A DNA stretch of 64,000 bases. Origin: Karstenula rhodostoma CBS 690.94. Taxonomy: Eukaryota; Ascomycota; Dothideomycetes; Pleosporales; Didymosphaeriaceae. The notes under the pieces were generated by a model. The model ran no database searches. It had not been told where the DNA came from and saw nothing but the letters and a program-made list of their open reading frames with translations. A program made the translations under genes and the position numbers. Each line of letters starts with the position of its first letter. Position 1 is the first letter of the stretch. The stretch lies in the NCBI GenBank assembly GCA_010093485.1, contig MU001494.1, positions 1,271,937 through 1,335,936 on the forward strand. The letters are read 5' to 3'. Of the stretch, positions 32,091 to 43,334 are shown in pieces.

Positions 32091-33174
32091 TTACACACGA
32101 AGCAACTCTACGTCCGAAACAATCATATAACCTTTTGTCTCTGCCATCTTACGCTTCCGCTTTTCGGCTTTATTGGCCTCCTTAATCCGCTTCTTCTCCG
32201 CCTTTCTATCCTTTCTGCTGGGGAACTCGCTCTCAGGGCCTTTGAGTGCAAGCCCTGGGTGAATGACAGCTAAGATGAGAATAGCTAGGCTCATCGGAAA
32301 CGCGTCTAGAGCCAAAGCGTACTTCTCGTGGTTAGGCAGCGGATTGTCCACCCCGATGCCAGCGGAGAACTCGATCAGACGGAAGACGATACGCATGGTG
32401 ATGAGGGCAAGGGTTGCGTACAACGCATATGCGACCCACTGCCACCTTCTGCCGAGCCAGCCAGCCCCATTTGCCTCGGAGCGTTGAACCTCGACCTGAA
32501 AGCGGACGATAAGCGCGAAGAAGAGAAAGATGAACAGCTGCTGGACGCCGACACCTGTCATATAGATGTTCCTTCCTGGGTTGGGGTTAACACAAGTTGC
32601 CTAGTTGAGGTTCAATTCAACACTTGCCTGTCTTCATGGTACTTTCGCTTGCGGTTGGAGACAGCATTAGGCCGCCAACGGCTTGAACAAGGAAGGAGAA
32701 CACATCGAGCCACACAAAATATGTGCCCAAGCTGATCGCTTTGAAAACCCACACTTTCTTGTCGGGATGGTATGTCCAGATAAGCCGTCCCGTCGTCATG
32801 TATACGTAGGCGTTGACCCATAAGGGTGCAAGGAGGAAGAGAAGTGTGGCGGTGAGAGAGAACGCCTGAGATTGCTGGTTGTGTGCGCCGAGCGCGCGTG
32901 TCACGAAGGAAATGAACTCCCATAATACGCCCATGATCATGACCCAGGAAAACCCCTTGCGGAACAAGATGGCAAGGGCGAAGTGGACGATGGTGAGAAT
33001 ACCGAAGAGGGTCGAGAAAGCGATTGCAGCTGCGAACGACGGGGAATATGCCCACTGAGCATTGCATGCGTCGGGTGGAACATATCCATATTGACCTGGT
33101 ATGGCTGTTGAGCAATACGGAGACGAAGTGGGTGTCGTTCTAGAGGTGGACTGGGTAGTGGTCGGCGTTGCCAT
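32091..33174 (-). CDS. RTA1-like membrane protein (343 aa) with GC-AG intron
   Basis: Seven membrane segments are readable (for example FAAAIAFSTLFGILTIVHFAL, SLTATLLFLLAPLWVNAYVY, LDAFPMSLAILILAVIHPGLAL). The family (RTA1/lipid-translocating exporter) includes yeast proteins for 7-aminocholesterol resistance and sphingoid-base efflux. Exons are 32628-33174 and 32091-32575. Only a GC donor (GCAAGT, 32627) with the AG acceptor at 32576 keeps the family reading MKTGRNIYMTG in frame; the unspliced frame stops within four codons. The C-tail is strongly basic (KDRKAEKKRIKEANKAEKRK). The N-terminus is Ser/Thr-rich with no cleavable signal. Confidence 0.88.
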
Positions 33175-34675
33175 TGGTTCGATGTTAAGTTGTTGATATA
33201 ATTATGAAGTTGCCAGGTGTAGTACTCGAAAGATGGAGTAACCGTACAACGATGCGATTGTTGGTGCCTCTTAAACAATCCATTCCCTTTGCTTCAGTAT
33301 TCTTCGCTCAGCACTCTTACGCGTCCTTACCGGGCGGAACTCGTATCGTCACGTGCTGTGCCACAGTAATTGACGAGCAAACCAATCAAACACCTTTCAG
33401 ATCCTAATGAAGCATAGGGCCTGCTAACTTCAACATAAGCAATGCCTACCATAGCCAAGGACATGGGGTCCGTGCGACCGCGCGGACTTAGCCTCAGGAT
33501 CTTCGTGGCTCAGGTGGTGACCCGCTCGTCTGATTGCTCAACGCAGTCTAGCCTCTTCTCGAAGGATTTTAAAACAGCGCGACAGGAGCTTGAACAGACG
33601 AAGGGGCCAATGGCAGCAACGGAGGGACAACTCTGGAACATCGCGAAAGAGCTGCAGATGACGCTGATCGAACGTTGATGTGTGTGCCTGGAAAGTGCCT
33701 TGTCAGGTAAGCATCGTACTGAAATACTCGAGAAGGTACCGTATTGAGAGCACTGCCCAGCTTTGAGGAAGCGCACACAATGCCGTAGAAGTTCGAGCGG
33801 TAGGGTATGCTCATGTGTATGGGAGAATGGATTTCCTCTCGTGAAGAATATTGCAAAGGTTAGTGTTGTGTTGCTTTCATGGATACTATTCAACGCCAGC
33901 CGTGGGTGCAAGATGTAAGACCAAGTGATCTCTGAAACTCATGTAACCTCCGAGCGTAGAGGCGGCTTGACATCTGCTCTCAACTCGTTCGTGTATCTGG
34001 AGAGACTGGAGAGAAGACGTAGGTTCCGAGAGCATTTTCCAGTGGACACTGCAGCGTGGAAAGTTGCGACACAGCAAGCGCATCCGACGTGCCGGTACTC
34101 GCATCTTCGCTAGCTAGCGATCGTTTTGGCTCCATGTATGCTCCAACTTCGATTATCCACAATACCAACCCTTTAGTTGTTCCGTCCATCATCTTTGTCC
34201 TTCTCGCACACATTCTATGCAAGTGTTGCAACCGAGGATCGGCCGTACGCGGGTGCGAAGCTACGTTCTCGAGTCTGTAGAAGAGCCGGGCGCCCTGTCT
34301 ACTTGGACAGGTAGTCTCCATCATTGTTACTGAGGGCGATACCCGAACATGGCGCAGAGGCGCTCATGGTGGAGGTTTGGAAAAACTTACTTCCATCGAT
34401 GGGACGAGTAGGATTGGTGTATTTCTTGTTTGGCGGCAAACGTGCTCAAAGGTTGTGCGGTGAGCATGAGCGAGATTGAGCACGTTTCTGCAAACGACCT
34501 CGAACTGTCGCGCAGCCGCACCCTGGCACGGCTAATCTGCAGCCACCATGTGTACCACGCGGCGGAAGCCTTTCAAGACCGCTCAATTACATATTGTGCT
34601 TCGCGCCGTGTTTCGCAGAGGTCCTGGTCGAATATCCGCAACTGCTTTGCCTACCCTGGTGGTACGAGCGACAAC
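33175..34675. promoter_or_regulatory. 1.5 kb divergent spacer, RTA1-like / ferric reductase
   Basis: Shared upstream region of two membrane-protein genes transcribed apart. A 78-codon frame (33442-33678) has no recognisable motif. Nothing else is seen. Confidence 0.4.
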
Positions 34676-36833
34676 ATGGCACGACTCAACGCGCTTTCGG
34701 CTGTATTCCTCTTACTGCCTGCAGCCATGTGTATGGACATGGCTTTGACCAATACTCGAAATGGCCACGGCCTCATCGGCTATGGGATCAACATGTACAA
34801 GCCGAATTGTGCCTTCGCCTGCCGCGCCGCCATCTCCTCATGTACCTTGGACTGCTCGACCATGATGGAGATGGAGGGTATGGCTATGTCCATGGATGAT
34901 ATGATGATGGAGACGTCCGCCGAATGCTATGCGACCGATAATGCATTTCTGCAAACGATGGCTTACTGCATCTCCCAGAAGTGCGAAGGACTGCGGAAAT
35001 GGGAGCTGGAGAAGTACTGGAAAGACAACATACCAGGTACCAGTGCGGTGCAACCCGACCCGAAATGGACCTACCAGGAGTCGCTCGACAAGATTCGCAG
35101 TGCTCCAAATGAAACTGTAGCAGGTGGAGACCCCTTGAACCAGACTATGCTTGTGAGCGAGGATGACTGGCTAGCGATCTGGAATGCGCAGGATTCGTTC
35201 GAGGAAGCTGAAGGAAAGCACGGGAAGTACAGGTATATTTGTTCAGTTTTTCCAATTGAAGACAGCTCAACGCTGCAGCGAAGGCTTGTGCTTACCTGAA
35301 CACAGTATCATCGTCATCGTCACTTGCTTCGCACTGCCAATCGCTCTCTCGTTCCTACGCTTTGTCCCCCTCCCGAACACGCTCGTTACCCAATTCAATG
35401 CCTGGGTTATTGATCCTCCGCTGTGGGGTACAAAGCAGAAGCAGCCACTAGCCGGCGGTTTGGGCCTCATGCCGACACGAGGTCAAGCTCTGTTTATCGG
35501 CTACATTCTTCTCATCAACGTGGTTCTCTCATCAGTCGGCTACCGCTCCTCGCAACCAAACGCATGGTACCCAGGCAGCGTACGGAACGAAATTATTACG
35601 CTGGTGGCAAACCGAGTGGGCGCCTTGAGCTTCGCGAACCTCCCGCTGCTGATTTTATATTCAAGCCGCAACAACATCTTGTTTTGGGTTACCGACTGGA
35701 GCCACTCCACGTTCCTGCTACTGCACCGTTGGGTCGGAGGTATAGCGACAATCCAAGCCATTCTGCACTCCATCATCTACCTTCAACTTAGGATCGAGGC
35801 ACACACCCATGCGGAAGAGAGCAAGTTGCCATACTGGATTTGGGGAATCGTAGGAACTCTGTCCATGTCCCTTCTCTTGCCGTCATCTGTGCTTTACATC
35901 CGTCACAAAGCATATGAGCTTTTCCTCGCATGGCATGTTGCTCTCTCCATCCTCACAATTGTTGGTTGCTACTATCACATTCTCTTCCGGTTCGCGCACC
36001 AATGGGGATACGAGATGTGGATTTGGGCGGCAATGGCTGTGTGGGGCTTCGACCGCGTCTTGAGGATGCTCCGTATGGCGAAGAACGGGTTGCGCTCTGC
36101 CGTTGTCACCAAAGTCGATGATGACTACGTCCGGGTCGACGTTCCAGACGTCGCGGCAACAGGACACGCGTATCTCTACTTCCCAACGTTGACGTGGCAA
36201 TTCTGGGAGAACCACCCCTTTTCCGTGGCATCTACCGCGACCCCTCAGTTCGTTCGGAAGTCCAAGTCGCTTAGGGACGAAGAGTCGGGCTCATCCAAGA
36301 AGGATGAGCTCAAGATTTCCACTGCAGCTGCTTCTAGCGACAGTTCGACTCATGGACCCGCGAAGCTAGGGCTGACGTTCTTCTTGCGCCGCCAGGGTGG
36401 GCTCACACAGCAACTCGTCTCTCGGGATTCTCTTCCAGTCTTTGTTGAGTCTTCTTACGGCACCCATGTCGATACGTCGCGTTTCCCGCACCTGGTCTGT
36501 ATTGCTGGAGGTATAGGCATCACTGCCGTGTTGCCGTATCTGCGCTCGCATCCGGGATCTTCCAAGTTGTACTGGGGCGTGCGGTCTGCTGGTATTGTAC
36601 ATGCTATTGATGACGAGCTTCTGAAGAACGTGGACAAGGAGGTATTCGTAGGTAGTAGAATGAACATCCGGGAGGTGTTGCAAGAGGAGGCCGCGTATGC
36701 TGGGGAAGGTGGTGTTACCATACTGGTCTCTGGACCTGGTGGGATGGCGGACGAGGCACGGATCGTTGTATCGGAGATTGGAAGGCAGGGCAAAGTCAAC
36801 ATGAGGCTTGTTGATGAAGCTTTTAGCTGGTGA
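34676..36833 (+). CDS. Ferric/cupric reductase transmembrane component, FRE family (694 aa)
   Basis: Plasma-membrane flavocytochrome that reduces extracellular Fe(III) or Cu(II) with NADPH. Exons are 34676-35232 and 35306-36833. The signal peptide MARLNALSAVFLLLPAAMCM leads into a luminal Cys-containing domain with nine Met within residues 63-78. The ferric-reductase membrane domain has two haem-type His pairs, LLHRWVGGIATIQAILHSII and AWHVALSILTIVGCYYHI. FAD and NAD modules follow: ENHPFSVAS and CIAGGIGITAVLPYLRSHP. The end VDEAFSW replaces the usual E.F.W tail and fits the family. Length is typical. Confidence 0.93.
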
Positions 36834-37820
36834 AGGGACATGATACTGCGTGTTGAGCCTTTGCATATGATACCAGGTTCTTTCCATGCTTGATCTTCTT
36901 GACTTTCAACATGTCCTCAGTCCGATGAGCCTACAGTAACATGCATTTCCAAAGTGCGTGGTTCATCCTTGATCATGCTGACTTACCACCCAAGGCATCA
37001 TCTTGCTCTTCTATCGGGCCTATACAAGTGTTCTCAGTCGGGAAGACGGTAGGCGGTACTTGGTGGACCCGGTGTGCCCTGGCTCCTGCCAACCAGGACA
37101 TCCTGGAGCAAGGAGATTTGCCATTATCAAATGTTCTGGGAGTCCAGCAAGGGGTTCACAAGTCAGGAGACAGCCAAAGTCACGGAAGGGCCAGTTGTTG
37201 GGATAGCCCGAGAAGACGTGTCAGAACGGAGTATTGGTTGGGGGCCAGCAGTCCGTTGGATGAGCATCGTGTGCTATGGGGTTCGGTCGCGGTCAAGGCG
37301 ACTTGGGGCAAGACTACGGTGCTATGATGGTAGCAGCTCACCAGCGCGTGGGTGCAGAATCGACTTGTGGTCACATGTGAATGAAACGACGTTGGGGGCG
37401 CGATGGAGTAAGCGGCGAGAGCGGCGCTTCGTGACTCGGGCGGCAGCGATGGTGGTGGGGAAACCAAGCGCGCCCGGAAAGAGCAAACCACGGCACCGAA
37501 GTCCAGCGGCGCCAGACAAGGACACAATCCTGACTGCGACTCGGCTTTCGCGCGCTGTCATGGCACGCTCGTCGTTCTTTGTTGCGGCAGCACGGCTTTG
37601 TTGGACGTGTTGGCGGCGGGGGCGGCAGCCTTGTCTCTGGGCCTGTCGGTTGTCGCTGCTGGTATCTGGCCGGTCGGGGCCGGGAATGCTTGTTGGACCG
37701 GTGAGGCAGTGTGGCTGGCGGGCAGGCGTGCTGCGGGGAGCATTCCAGCGTCAGCGTCAGGCTGCGCGACCAAGCTGCTCGCCGCGTCCATGGCGGGGAG
37801 GAGACGAGAGGCGAGGAGGA

Positions 37821-37851
37821 GGGAGTGGGGAGTGGGGAGTGGGCGATGGGG
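37821..37851 (+). repeat. Potential G-quadruplex array
   Basis: Five G-runs of 3-4 separated by AGT or CGAT: GGGAGTGGGGAGTGGGG, then AGTGGGCGATGGGG. Loops of 3-4 nt suit an intramolecular G-quadruplex. Confidence 0.6.
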
Positions 37852-38060
37852 AGTGTGTGGTGCAGGTGCGCCATGCCATGTCGACGGCTGCACGCGGCGG
37901 CCGGCCTCGGCCCAGTGCTGTTGGTGCTAGCCGCGAGGTGAGGCAATGGCGACGCGGGCAGGCAGTCCGAGCGGCGTAGACGGGGCGTCATCAACGGCGA
38001 AGGCCGGGCCTGGCTCACGACACGATGCAGGCGCGGGCGGCGCTGTCTCCCACGCCCGCT

Positions 38061-38106
38061 CACCCACTCACTCACTCACTCACTCGCTCACTCACCCACC
38101 CACCCG
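38061..38106 (+). repeat. CACT/CACC tetranucleotide array
   Basis: Repeated CACT units degenerate to CACC at the 3' side, about 11 units in all, upstream of the TBP gene. Confidence 0.8.
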
Positions 38107-38291
38107 CACGCGGGCACAGTGCAGCGTCCGCGCGGCGCGTCGCAGATGCACACGGGGTGCAGTGAAGGCGGGCGCGCGGGCGGCGGGCGCATTGTTGGGG
38201 CAGCCCCTATTCCTTCACCGCGGACAGGGTGCAGAAGTTTCTGGCGCAAAAGCGGCGCGGGGAGGCCCGTGCGCCAGGCAGCAGTCGCAGG

Positions 38292-38299
38292 TATAAAAG
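38292..38299 (+). promoter_or_regulatory. TATA box candidate for the TBP gene (TATAAAAG)
   Basis: A consensus TATAAAAG followed by a CT-rich stretch and about 580 nt to the ATG, which would be a long 5' leader or contain an unannotated leader intron. It is striking because the gene encodes the TATA-binding protein itself. Confidence 0.5.
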
Positions 38300-38882
38300 C
38301 ACCCGCTCCCCCCAACTTGAAAAACCCTTTCCGGCCTGCCCACTCCGCCGCCTCACCACCACACCGCCCGCCCCCCCACGTTGCTGCAAGCTGCGAATCA
38401 TCCGCGATTCCATTGCGCGCACACTAATAATCTGCCTGCGATTAATCCCCCGCGGTTTCTCGCGCGCTTCCGCTCTCTCCCCGGCTCCGGAGCACTCTTG
38501 CGCTCGCGCTAGGCTAGATCCGTCCGCCAGCCTTGCCCCACGCAGCACTCGCACCTCGCACCCCATTGACACACCAAGCGCAAGCTGGTATCGCACTCGG
38601 TGTCGTTCCTCTCGAAGTAGATAGCTGTCCTTCCGGACACGACCGACGACTCGGCTTCACACACTCGGCACTGGGACTCATTGGGTTGAAGATCTCCTGC
38701 CATCGGTACGGACCTCCCCCGCCTCCCAAGCCCCGCGTCCAGGCAAAGACTTCCTCGCGAACGCGATCCGTCCCAGCCCGACCGACTGTGCCTGTCGTCG
38801 CGTCCGTACATAGTTCTGACCTGTGCAGTCAAGCCAAGTCACTCGAGTACCCCACTCGGACGAATCAATAATTGAACTCATC

Positions 38883-39733
38883 ATGGACTCTCTTGTCGCC
38901 CACCCGTCGAACCCTCAACAGGCCAAGGCGGTAAGCATATGTGTGATGTCTTTGCTCATTAACCTTTGTTCTAACAACAACTCAGTTCACCGCGCCGGGA
39001 AGCTTGTCCTACCCCAACAGCGCTGCTGAGCTGACCCCCCCGTCCTCGGAGAAGAACGCCATGGGTGACGCAAAGGTCAACGGCGTTGCCACTCCCGCAG
39101 ATACTCCCGATACCAACGCGAACGCGTCAGGTATCGTGCCAACCCTGCAGAACATCGTCGCTACTGTGAACCTGTCTGCCCGCCTGGACCTCAAGACCAT
39201 TGCCTTGCACGCCCGAAACGCAGAGTACAACCCTAAGCGTTTCGCTGCCGTCATCATGCGTATCCGTGAGCCTAAGACTACAGCTCTGGTGTTCGCTTCC
39301 GGCAAGATGGTCGTGACGGGTGCCAAGAGCGAAGACGACAGCAAGCTTGCTTCTCGCAAGTACGCGCGTATCATCCAGAAGCTCGGCTTCAATGCCAAGT
39401 TCAGCGACTTCAAGATCCAGAACATTGTCGGTTCTTGCGACATCAAGTTCCCGATCCGTCTCGAGGGTCTCGCTAGCCACCACCACACTTTCTCCTCCTA
39501 TGAGCCTGAGCTCTTCCCTGGTCTCATCTACCGTATGATGAAGCCTAAGATCGTGCTCCTAATCTTCGTCTCCGGCAAGATTGTGCTCACAGGAGTAAGT
39601 AGTGTCTGTCCCTTACAGACCTGCACGTGATAATAGTGCTAACATACCGTGTTTCTAGGCCAAGGTCCGCGAGGAGATCTACCAGGCTTTCGAGCTCATC
39701 TACCCCGTTCTTGCGGACTTCCGCAAGTCCTAG
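38883..39733 (+). CDS. TATA-box-binding protein (243 aa)
   Basis: General transcription factor (TFIID, TFIIIB, SL1) that bends promoter DNA. Exons are 38883-38930, 38986-39594 and 39659-39733, all phase 0. The N-terminal about 63 residues are variable. The saddle core has two direct repeats, each with the family strands: [24 protein letters not shown] text in repeat 1 ([20 protein letters not shown]), [20 protein letters not shown], and the second repeat ending [20 protein letters not shown]. The end [19 protein letters not shown] is the usual C-terminal helix. Essential single-copy gene in most fungi. Confidence 0.98.
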
Positions 39734-41454
39734 GCCATGTCATAGGCCTTGCTCTCTTCATTTGTTTTATTCTGCGGCATTGCATGGTGTTCCGGACATG
39801 TTTCGGTCGGGTGGTCTTATTTTCACGGTTTCCAAAACGTTTCCCTTCACACACACATTAGACATCTCCGGGTAATCTCGACAACCACGAGAGTCGGTAG
39901 TGGCGGTTGTGCGTTCTTTTCTCTCTTCTCTTAACATGGGTACGATACGGCGGGGTGGTGGTGCTGAAACACGAGACTGATATCGGAGGATCGGAGGCGT
40001 AGATGATTGTTTGCTTGCTTCGAATGCTTGCGCGTGCGGACGGACGGAACGTGTCCGCACAATGAGGGGCTCGTTTGGGGCGGCCTTTGCGATGCCCGAG
40101 CTTCCCAGTGAATGGATGGTGGTGCTTTGCGTTCTATCGTGGGTATCCTTTGGCGGGTCTGTCTGGAGATCTTAGCCGATGAGGATAAGACTTTAGTAAC
40201 AATTTCACCATGATATATTCAGCATGATCTTGCGGTCGTTTGAGGTGATTGGCGTTTGTGTCGTCACTGACTAGGTGTCGTGCCGTGCGAGAGCGGGAAT
40301 CCTGATCCTTGAGTCGCTCGCGAATTGTTGGTGACATGCTCCAGGGAAGGACGAAGTGTGACACCTATTGCTTTCTTTAAGCTGCCGACGTTGGAGGCCT
40401 GTTCGGGGTCCGAGGCAGGCTAGGGTGTCGGTGTTGGATTCTGGAGCGTGGCGTTAGCTGGGTACTAATCTCGATGCGATGAGGGAATACTAGAGTGAGT
40501 GTGCGCATCCTGCAGACTTTATGACCCGAGGAGGATCACGTCGGGGTGCAGGTACGTTGAGGGGAAGGCGAGGGTGGTGCGTGTACATGGGTTTGGGGGT
40601 GACGGCAGGGCGTCGACAGCAGCGGGTGGCGTGTGAAGAGTGCGTGCTTGCGCGCGTGAGTGTGTGTTGTGGGGTGGAGCCCCCCTGAGGAGGCGCTTTA
40701 TTGGACCTGTGCCGTCGTGGTTACATACCAGTGGTGCGATTGCATTGCACACCAAGCGCGTCATGTGACGCGTCCGGAGACGCGGGCCCGCGTTACTACC
40801 GTCGCTATCAGGTTATTGCCTTGTAACCGCGTACAATCAAACATGGAAACGAATGCCAAAGCGTCGGGCCGTCCAGCACAGGTCTTCTGCATGGTATATA
40901 TATACGTCTATATGCACATGCTCTCGTTATCCGGATACATATTATATTACTATTTATATAGCGCTATGAGTACAGTGATGACGCTGTCTGGACAGCAAGG
41001 TAAGGTTTGGGTATCATAGAATATTAGTGTGTTGTACAGCACATCAGCGCAGAGCAAGCTAGAGACCTGTAGTTTGTGCTTGTCTTACTGTCACGACATC
41101 AAACAAAGTTTTGCGGGATGTCTTTGCTTGGGGTACGTCTCGTCAAGTCGCTTACAGGCAGCGAAGCTTCTTCGTGACTTGGTCCGGGATTGGAGGACGT
41201 GCAAGCAATGACTACGCAGGATGACCGAGTAGATCACGCGGGCGGATACCGCTATATCCTCAGGCACCTTATGCGTGGAAGTCGTAAGTGGTAGGACTGA
41301 TAGCCAACGGATGCACCAAGCGATATGCCGGGGTGTTGTGGAGCATTGGCGAAGGAAAGCGCGTTGATATCCATCCAGTTCGTGTCATCCTAACCACTAT
41401 GACTATGCAGGGATTGCGCAATTAGGCGAATGTGACGGTGGTGTCTAACAGTGC
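39734..41454. other. 1.7 kb convergent spacer, nothing recognised
   Basis: Lies between the TBP stop and the Dlt1 stop. It is GC-rich at 40500-40700 and has an AT-rich patch with TATATATAC near 40890. No coding frame or RNA gene could be supported. Confidence 0.4.
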
Positions 41455-42768
41455 TCATCCGTCTTGGTAGTGATACTGGTAAGGCAAATCGCCTACACCT
41501 GGGCTGGGGTTGAGACGCACAACCACAGAGCCAGCTGATCGTAGCGAAGAAGTCGACGAGTTTGGCAGCAAGGTCGACGGGCTTCTCTGCATCGTTCTTC
41601 TCCGCACAGAGCCTTCACCCGAGACTGCTGACCGGACAGATGGCGTCCTTGGCTGGGTAAAGGCTCCACCCCTCGTAGTCCTGATCATAGAAGGCGCCGT
41701 CTGTACTGTCTGCGGTGAGCTAGGACTAGGGTGCTCCTCGAAGGAAAACTCGGAACGGTCATCAACCATGGGCGTTCTATATGGCAGACGGGTGCGCGAG
41801 GAGCCATGCGAGGATGTATACGAGGAGACGGTGGGAGCAAGACTGCGTGTCTCGATATCAGAAGAGGCGGCGCGTGCTTCGTCAATAACCGCGGGGTCGA
41901 GCTCCGTCATCCCGTTGAGGATCTCAGTGAACACGGCCATGATGTCTCTGAACTCATGCTCTGTGAGGCACTTTGTGGAGAAGCGCGCGTACTCGTAGAG
42001 GGAAAGGAACTGGGGCCCGAGAGTAGGCGGGTTCAGCAGACCGAATGAGGATAGCCGTGCCAGGTAGTCACGCAAGCCCAGAGTGGGCGGTCGTTGTAGG
42101 AGAGCGACAATCTGCGCGTCCGGGAGCATAGGGGTGTCTTGAATGTGAAGGGCGCGGTCCTCCAGCGCCGGATCGGGCGGCGCCAGCGAGACGGCTTTGG
42201 CTTCGATCAGGTTGGGCAGCTCGTTGACGACGTTGCTGTACTGCAGGTCGGGCAGATCTGGGCTCGCGGGAGACGCCCACCCAGGGTGCGAGACGTGGCC
42301 CCACGGCGGCGACTCTGGATTTACAGGTATGACGGTAGCCGGAAAGGCATGCCTCCTCTTGTGGGTGTGATGGGCCCTCGCGGGTCCTTGTCCGTCGTCC
42401 TCGCCCGCTTCGCCCCGCGCATCCCGAGGCATACTGTCCCATGCGACCACCGCGCTCCTCCGCAGCTTCTTGACGATCATCCTCCGCACCAGCTTGCCCA
42501 CCTCGCCATCCTCGATGGGGATGTACGGCTTCGGGATGGCCTGCAGCACGCTCCTATTCGTGTACAGCCGCGTGCTGTAGACAAGAAGTATGATCAAGAC
42601 GGTGAGCACGTAGACGCCGCCAATGACGAAGATCTTCTGGAGTTCGTCGGATCGGAATGACTGGTATACGGTTTCCGCGGGGGTGACGGCGAGGAGGACC
42701 AGGAGGATGCCGAAGATGACCGTGTACGTGGTCGAGTACCAGATGCGGAAGAGGGTCGGAATGCGCAT
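41455..42768 (-). CDS. Defect at low temperature protein 1, Dlt1 family (437 aa)
   Basis: Two membrane helices at the N-terminus (YTVIFGILLVLLAVTP, about 16-31, and IFVIGGVYVLTVLIILLVYS, about 46-65). These are followed by STRLYTNRSVLQAIPKPYIP and GEVGKLVRRMI, conserved text of the fungal Dlt1 family. The middle has an ordered part around LRDYLARLSSFGLLNPPTLG and a YEYARFSTKCLTEHEFRDIM helix region. The last 120 residues are Ser/Pro/Arg-rich and disordered. The yeast gene name comes from cold sensitivity; the biochemical role is unknown. Single exon. Confidence 0.85.
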   Translation of the reverse strand: MRIPTLFRIWYSTTYTVIFGILLVLLAVTPAETVYQSFRSDELQKIFVIGGVYVLTVLIILLVYSTRLYTNRSVLQAIPKPYIPIEDGEVGKLVRRMIVKKLRRSAVVAWDSMPRDARGEAGEDDGQGPARAHHTHKRRHAFPATVIPVNPESPPWGHVSHPGWASPASPDLPDLQYSNVVNELPNLIEAKAVSLAPPDPALEDRALHIQDTPMLPDAQIVALLQRPPTLGLRDYLARLSSFGLLNPPTLGPQFLSLYEYARFSTKCLTEHEFRDIMAVFTEILNGMTELDPAVIDEARAASSDIETRSLAPTVSSYTSSHGSSRTRLPYRTPMVDDRSEFSFEEHPSPSSPQTVQTAPSMIRTTRGGAFTQPRTPSVRSAVSGEGSVRRRTMQRSPSTLLPNSSTSSLRSAGSVVVRLNPSPGVGDLPYQYHYQDG

Positions 42769-43334
42769 AATGGATGTTGGGCGGTGAGATGCGTATTATG
42801 TATTACATGGTTCAGGAATGCGACGGTGTTTCGGCACCGAGAGGCACCATTGGGGCGTTGTTTGGGCGTTTGAGGGTTGCTTGGATTTGCCGAGACCACC
42901 CCAGACTTGCGGCAGGCCATCCCTGCTGGGCTGCGTCACCGGCCTCAATCGCAACGCGCGGAACCCTCGATGCATCGCATGCCAACATGCAGACGGTGTT
43001 CACCTCTGTCGGCGCACCAGAAAGCACTGGCTGTTCCCGAGAGAGCTGCCACAGAGTTGCAAGACGCGGCCGGAGAGAGTGGATGTCTCTGGAGCATGGA
43101 TGCCCAACTTCACGTGATGCTAGAGCTTCCAAGCGCGCAAGGCTTGCCCAGTCTTTGCAGAGAGACACGGAAAAGGCAAGACTGTCATCGTGTGCAGAGC
43201 AACCGACATGCGGGATTTCGTCGACATGGCCACGGCCACCGCATTGAAGTCGGACCACGGAGACGGCCCGTGCATCGCAGCTCGCAAATCGTCACAGCTG
43301 CTGTCGGACCAGACTTCGCTCCTGCAAACCAACC
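42769..43334. promoter_or_regulatory. Divergent spacer, Dlt1 / mitochondrial RRF
   Basis: 566 bp shared upstream region. Overlapping open frames on both strands here have no protein-like content. Confidence 0.5.

Larger units (their letters stand above)
36834..38882. promoter_or_regulatory. 2 kb upstream region of the TBP gene
   Basis: GC-rich with strong compositional bias: a G-run array at 37821-37851, a CACT-type tetranucleotide array at 38061-38106, and CT-rich sequence approaching the TBP start. Long open frames here on both strands (such as 37074-37979) are side effects of high GC. Confidence 0.5.

Noticed and set aside
37074..37979. 301-codon plus-strand frame upstream of TBP
   Set aside because: It lies in GC-rich low-complexity DNA with equally long frames on the other strand; no protein-like content.
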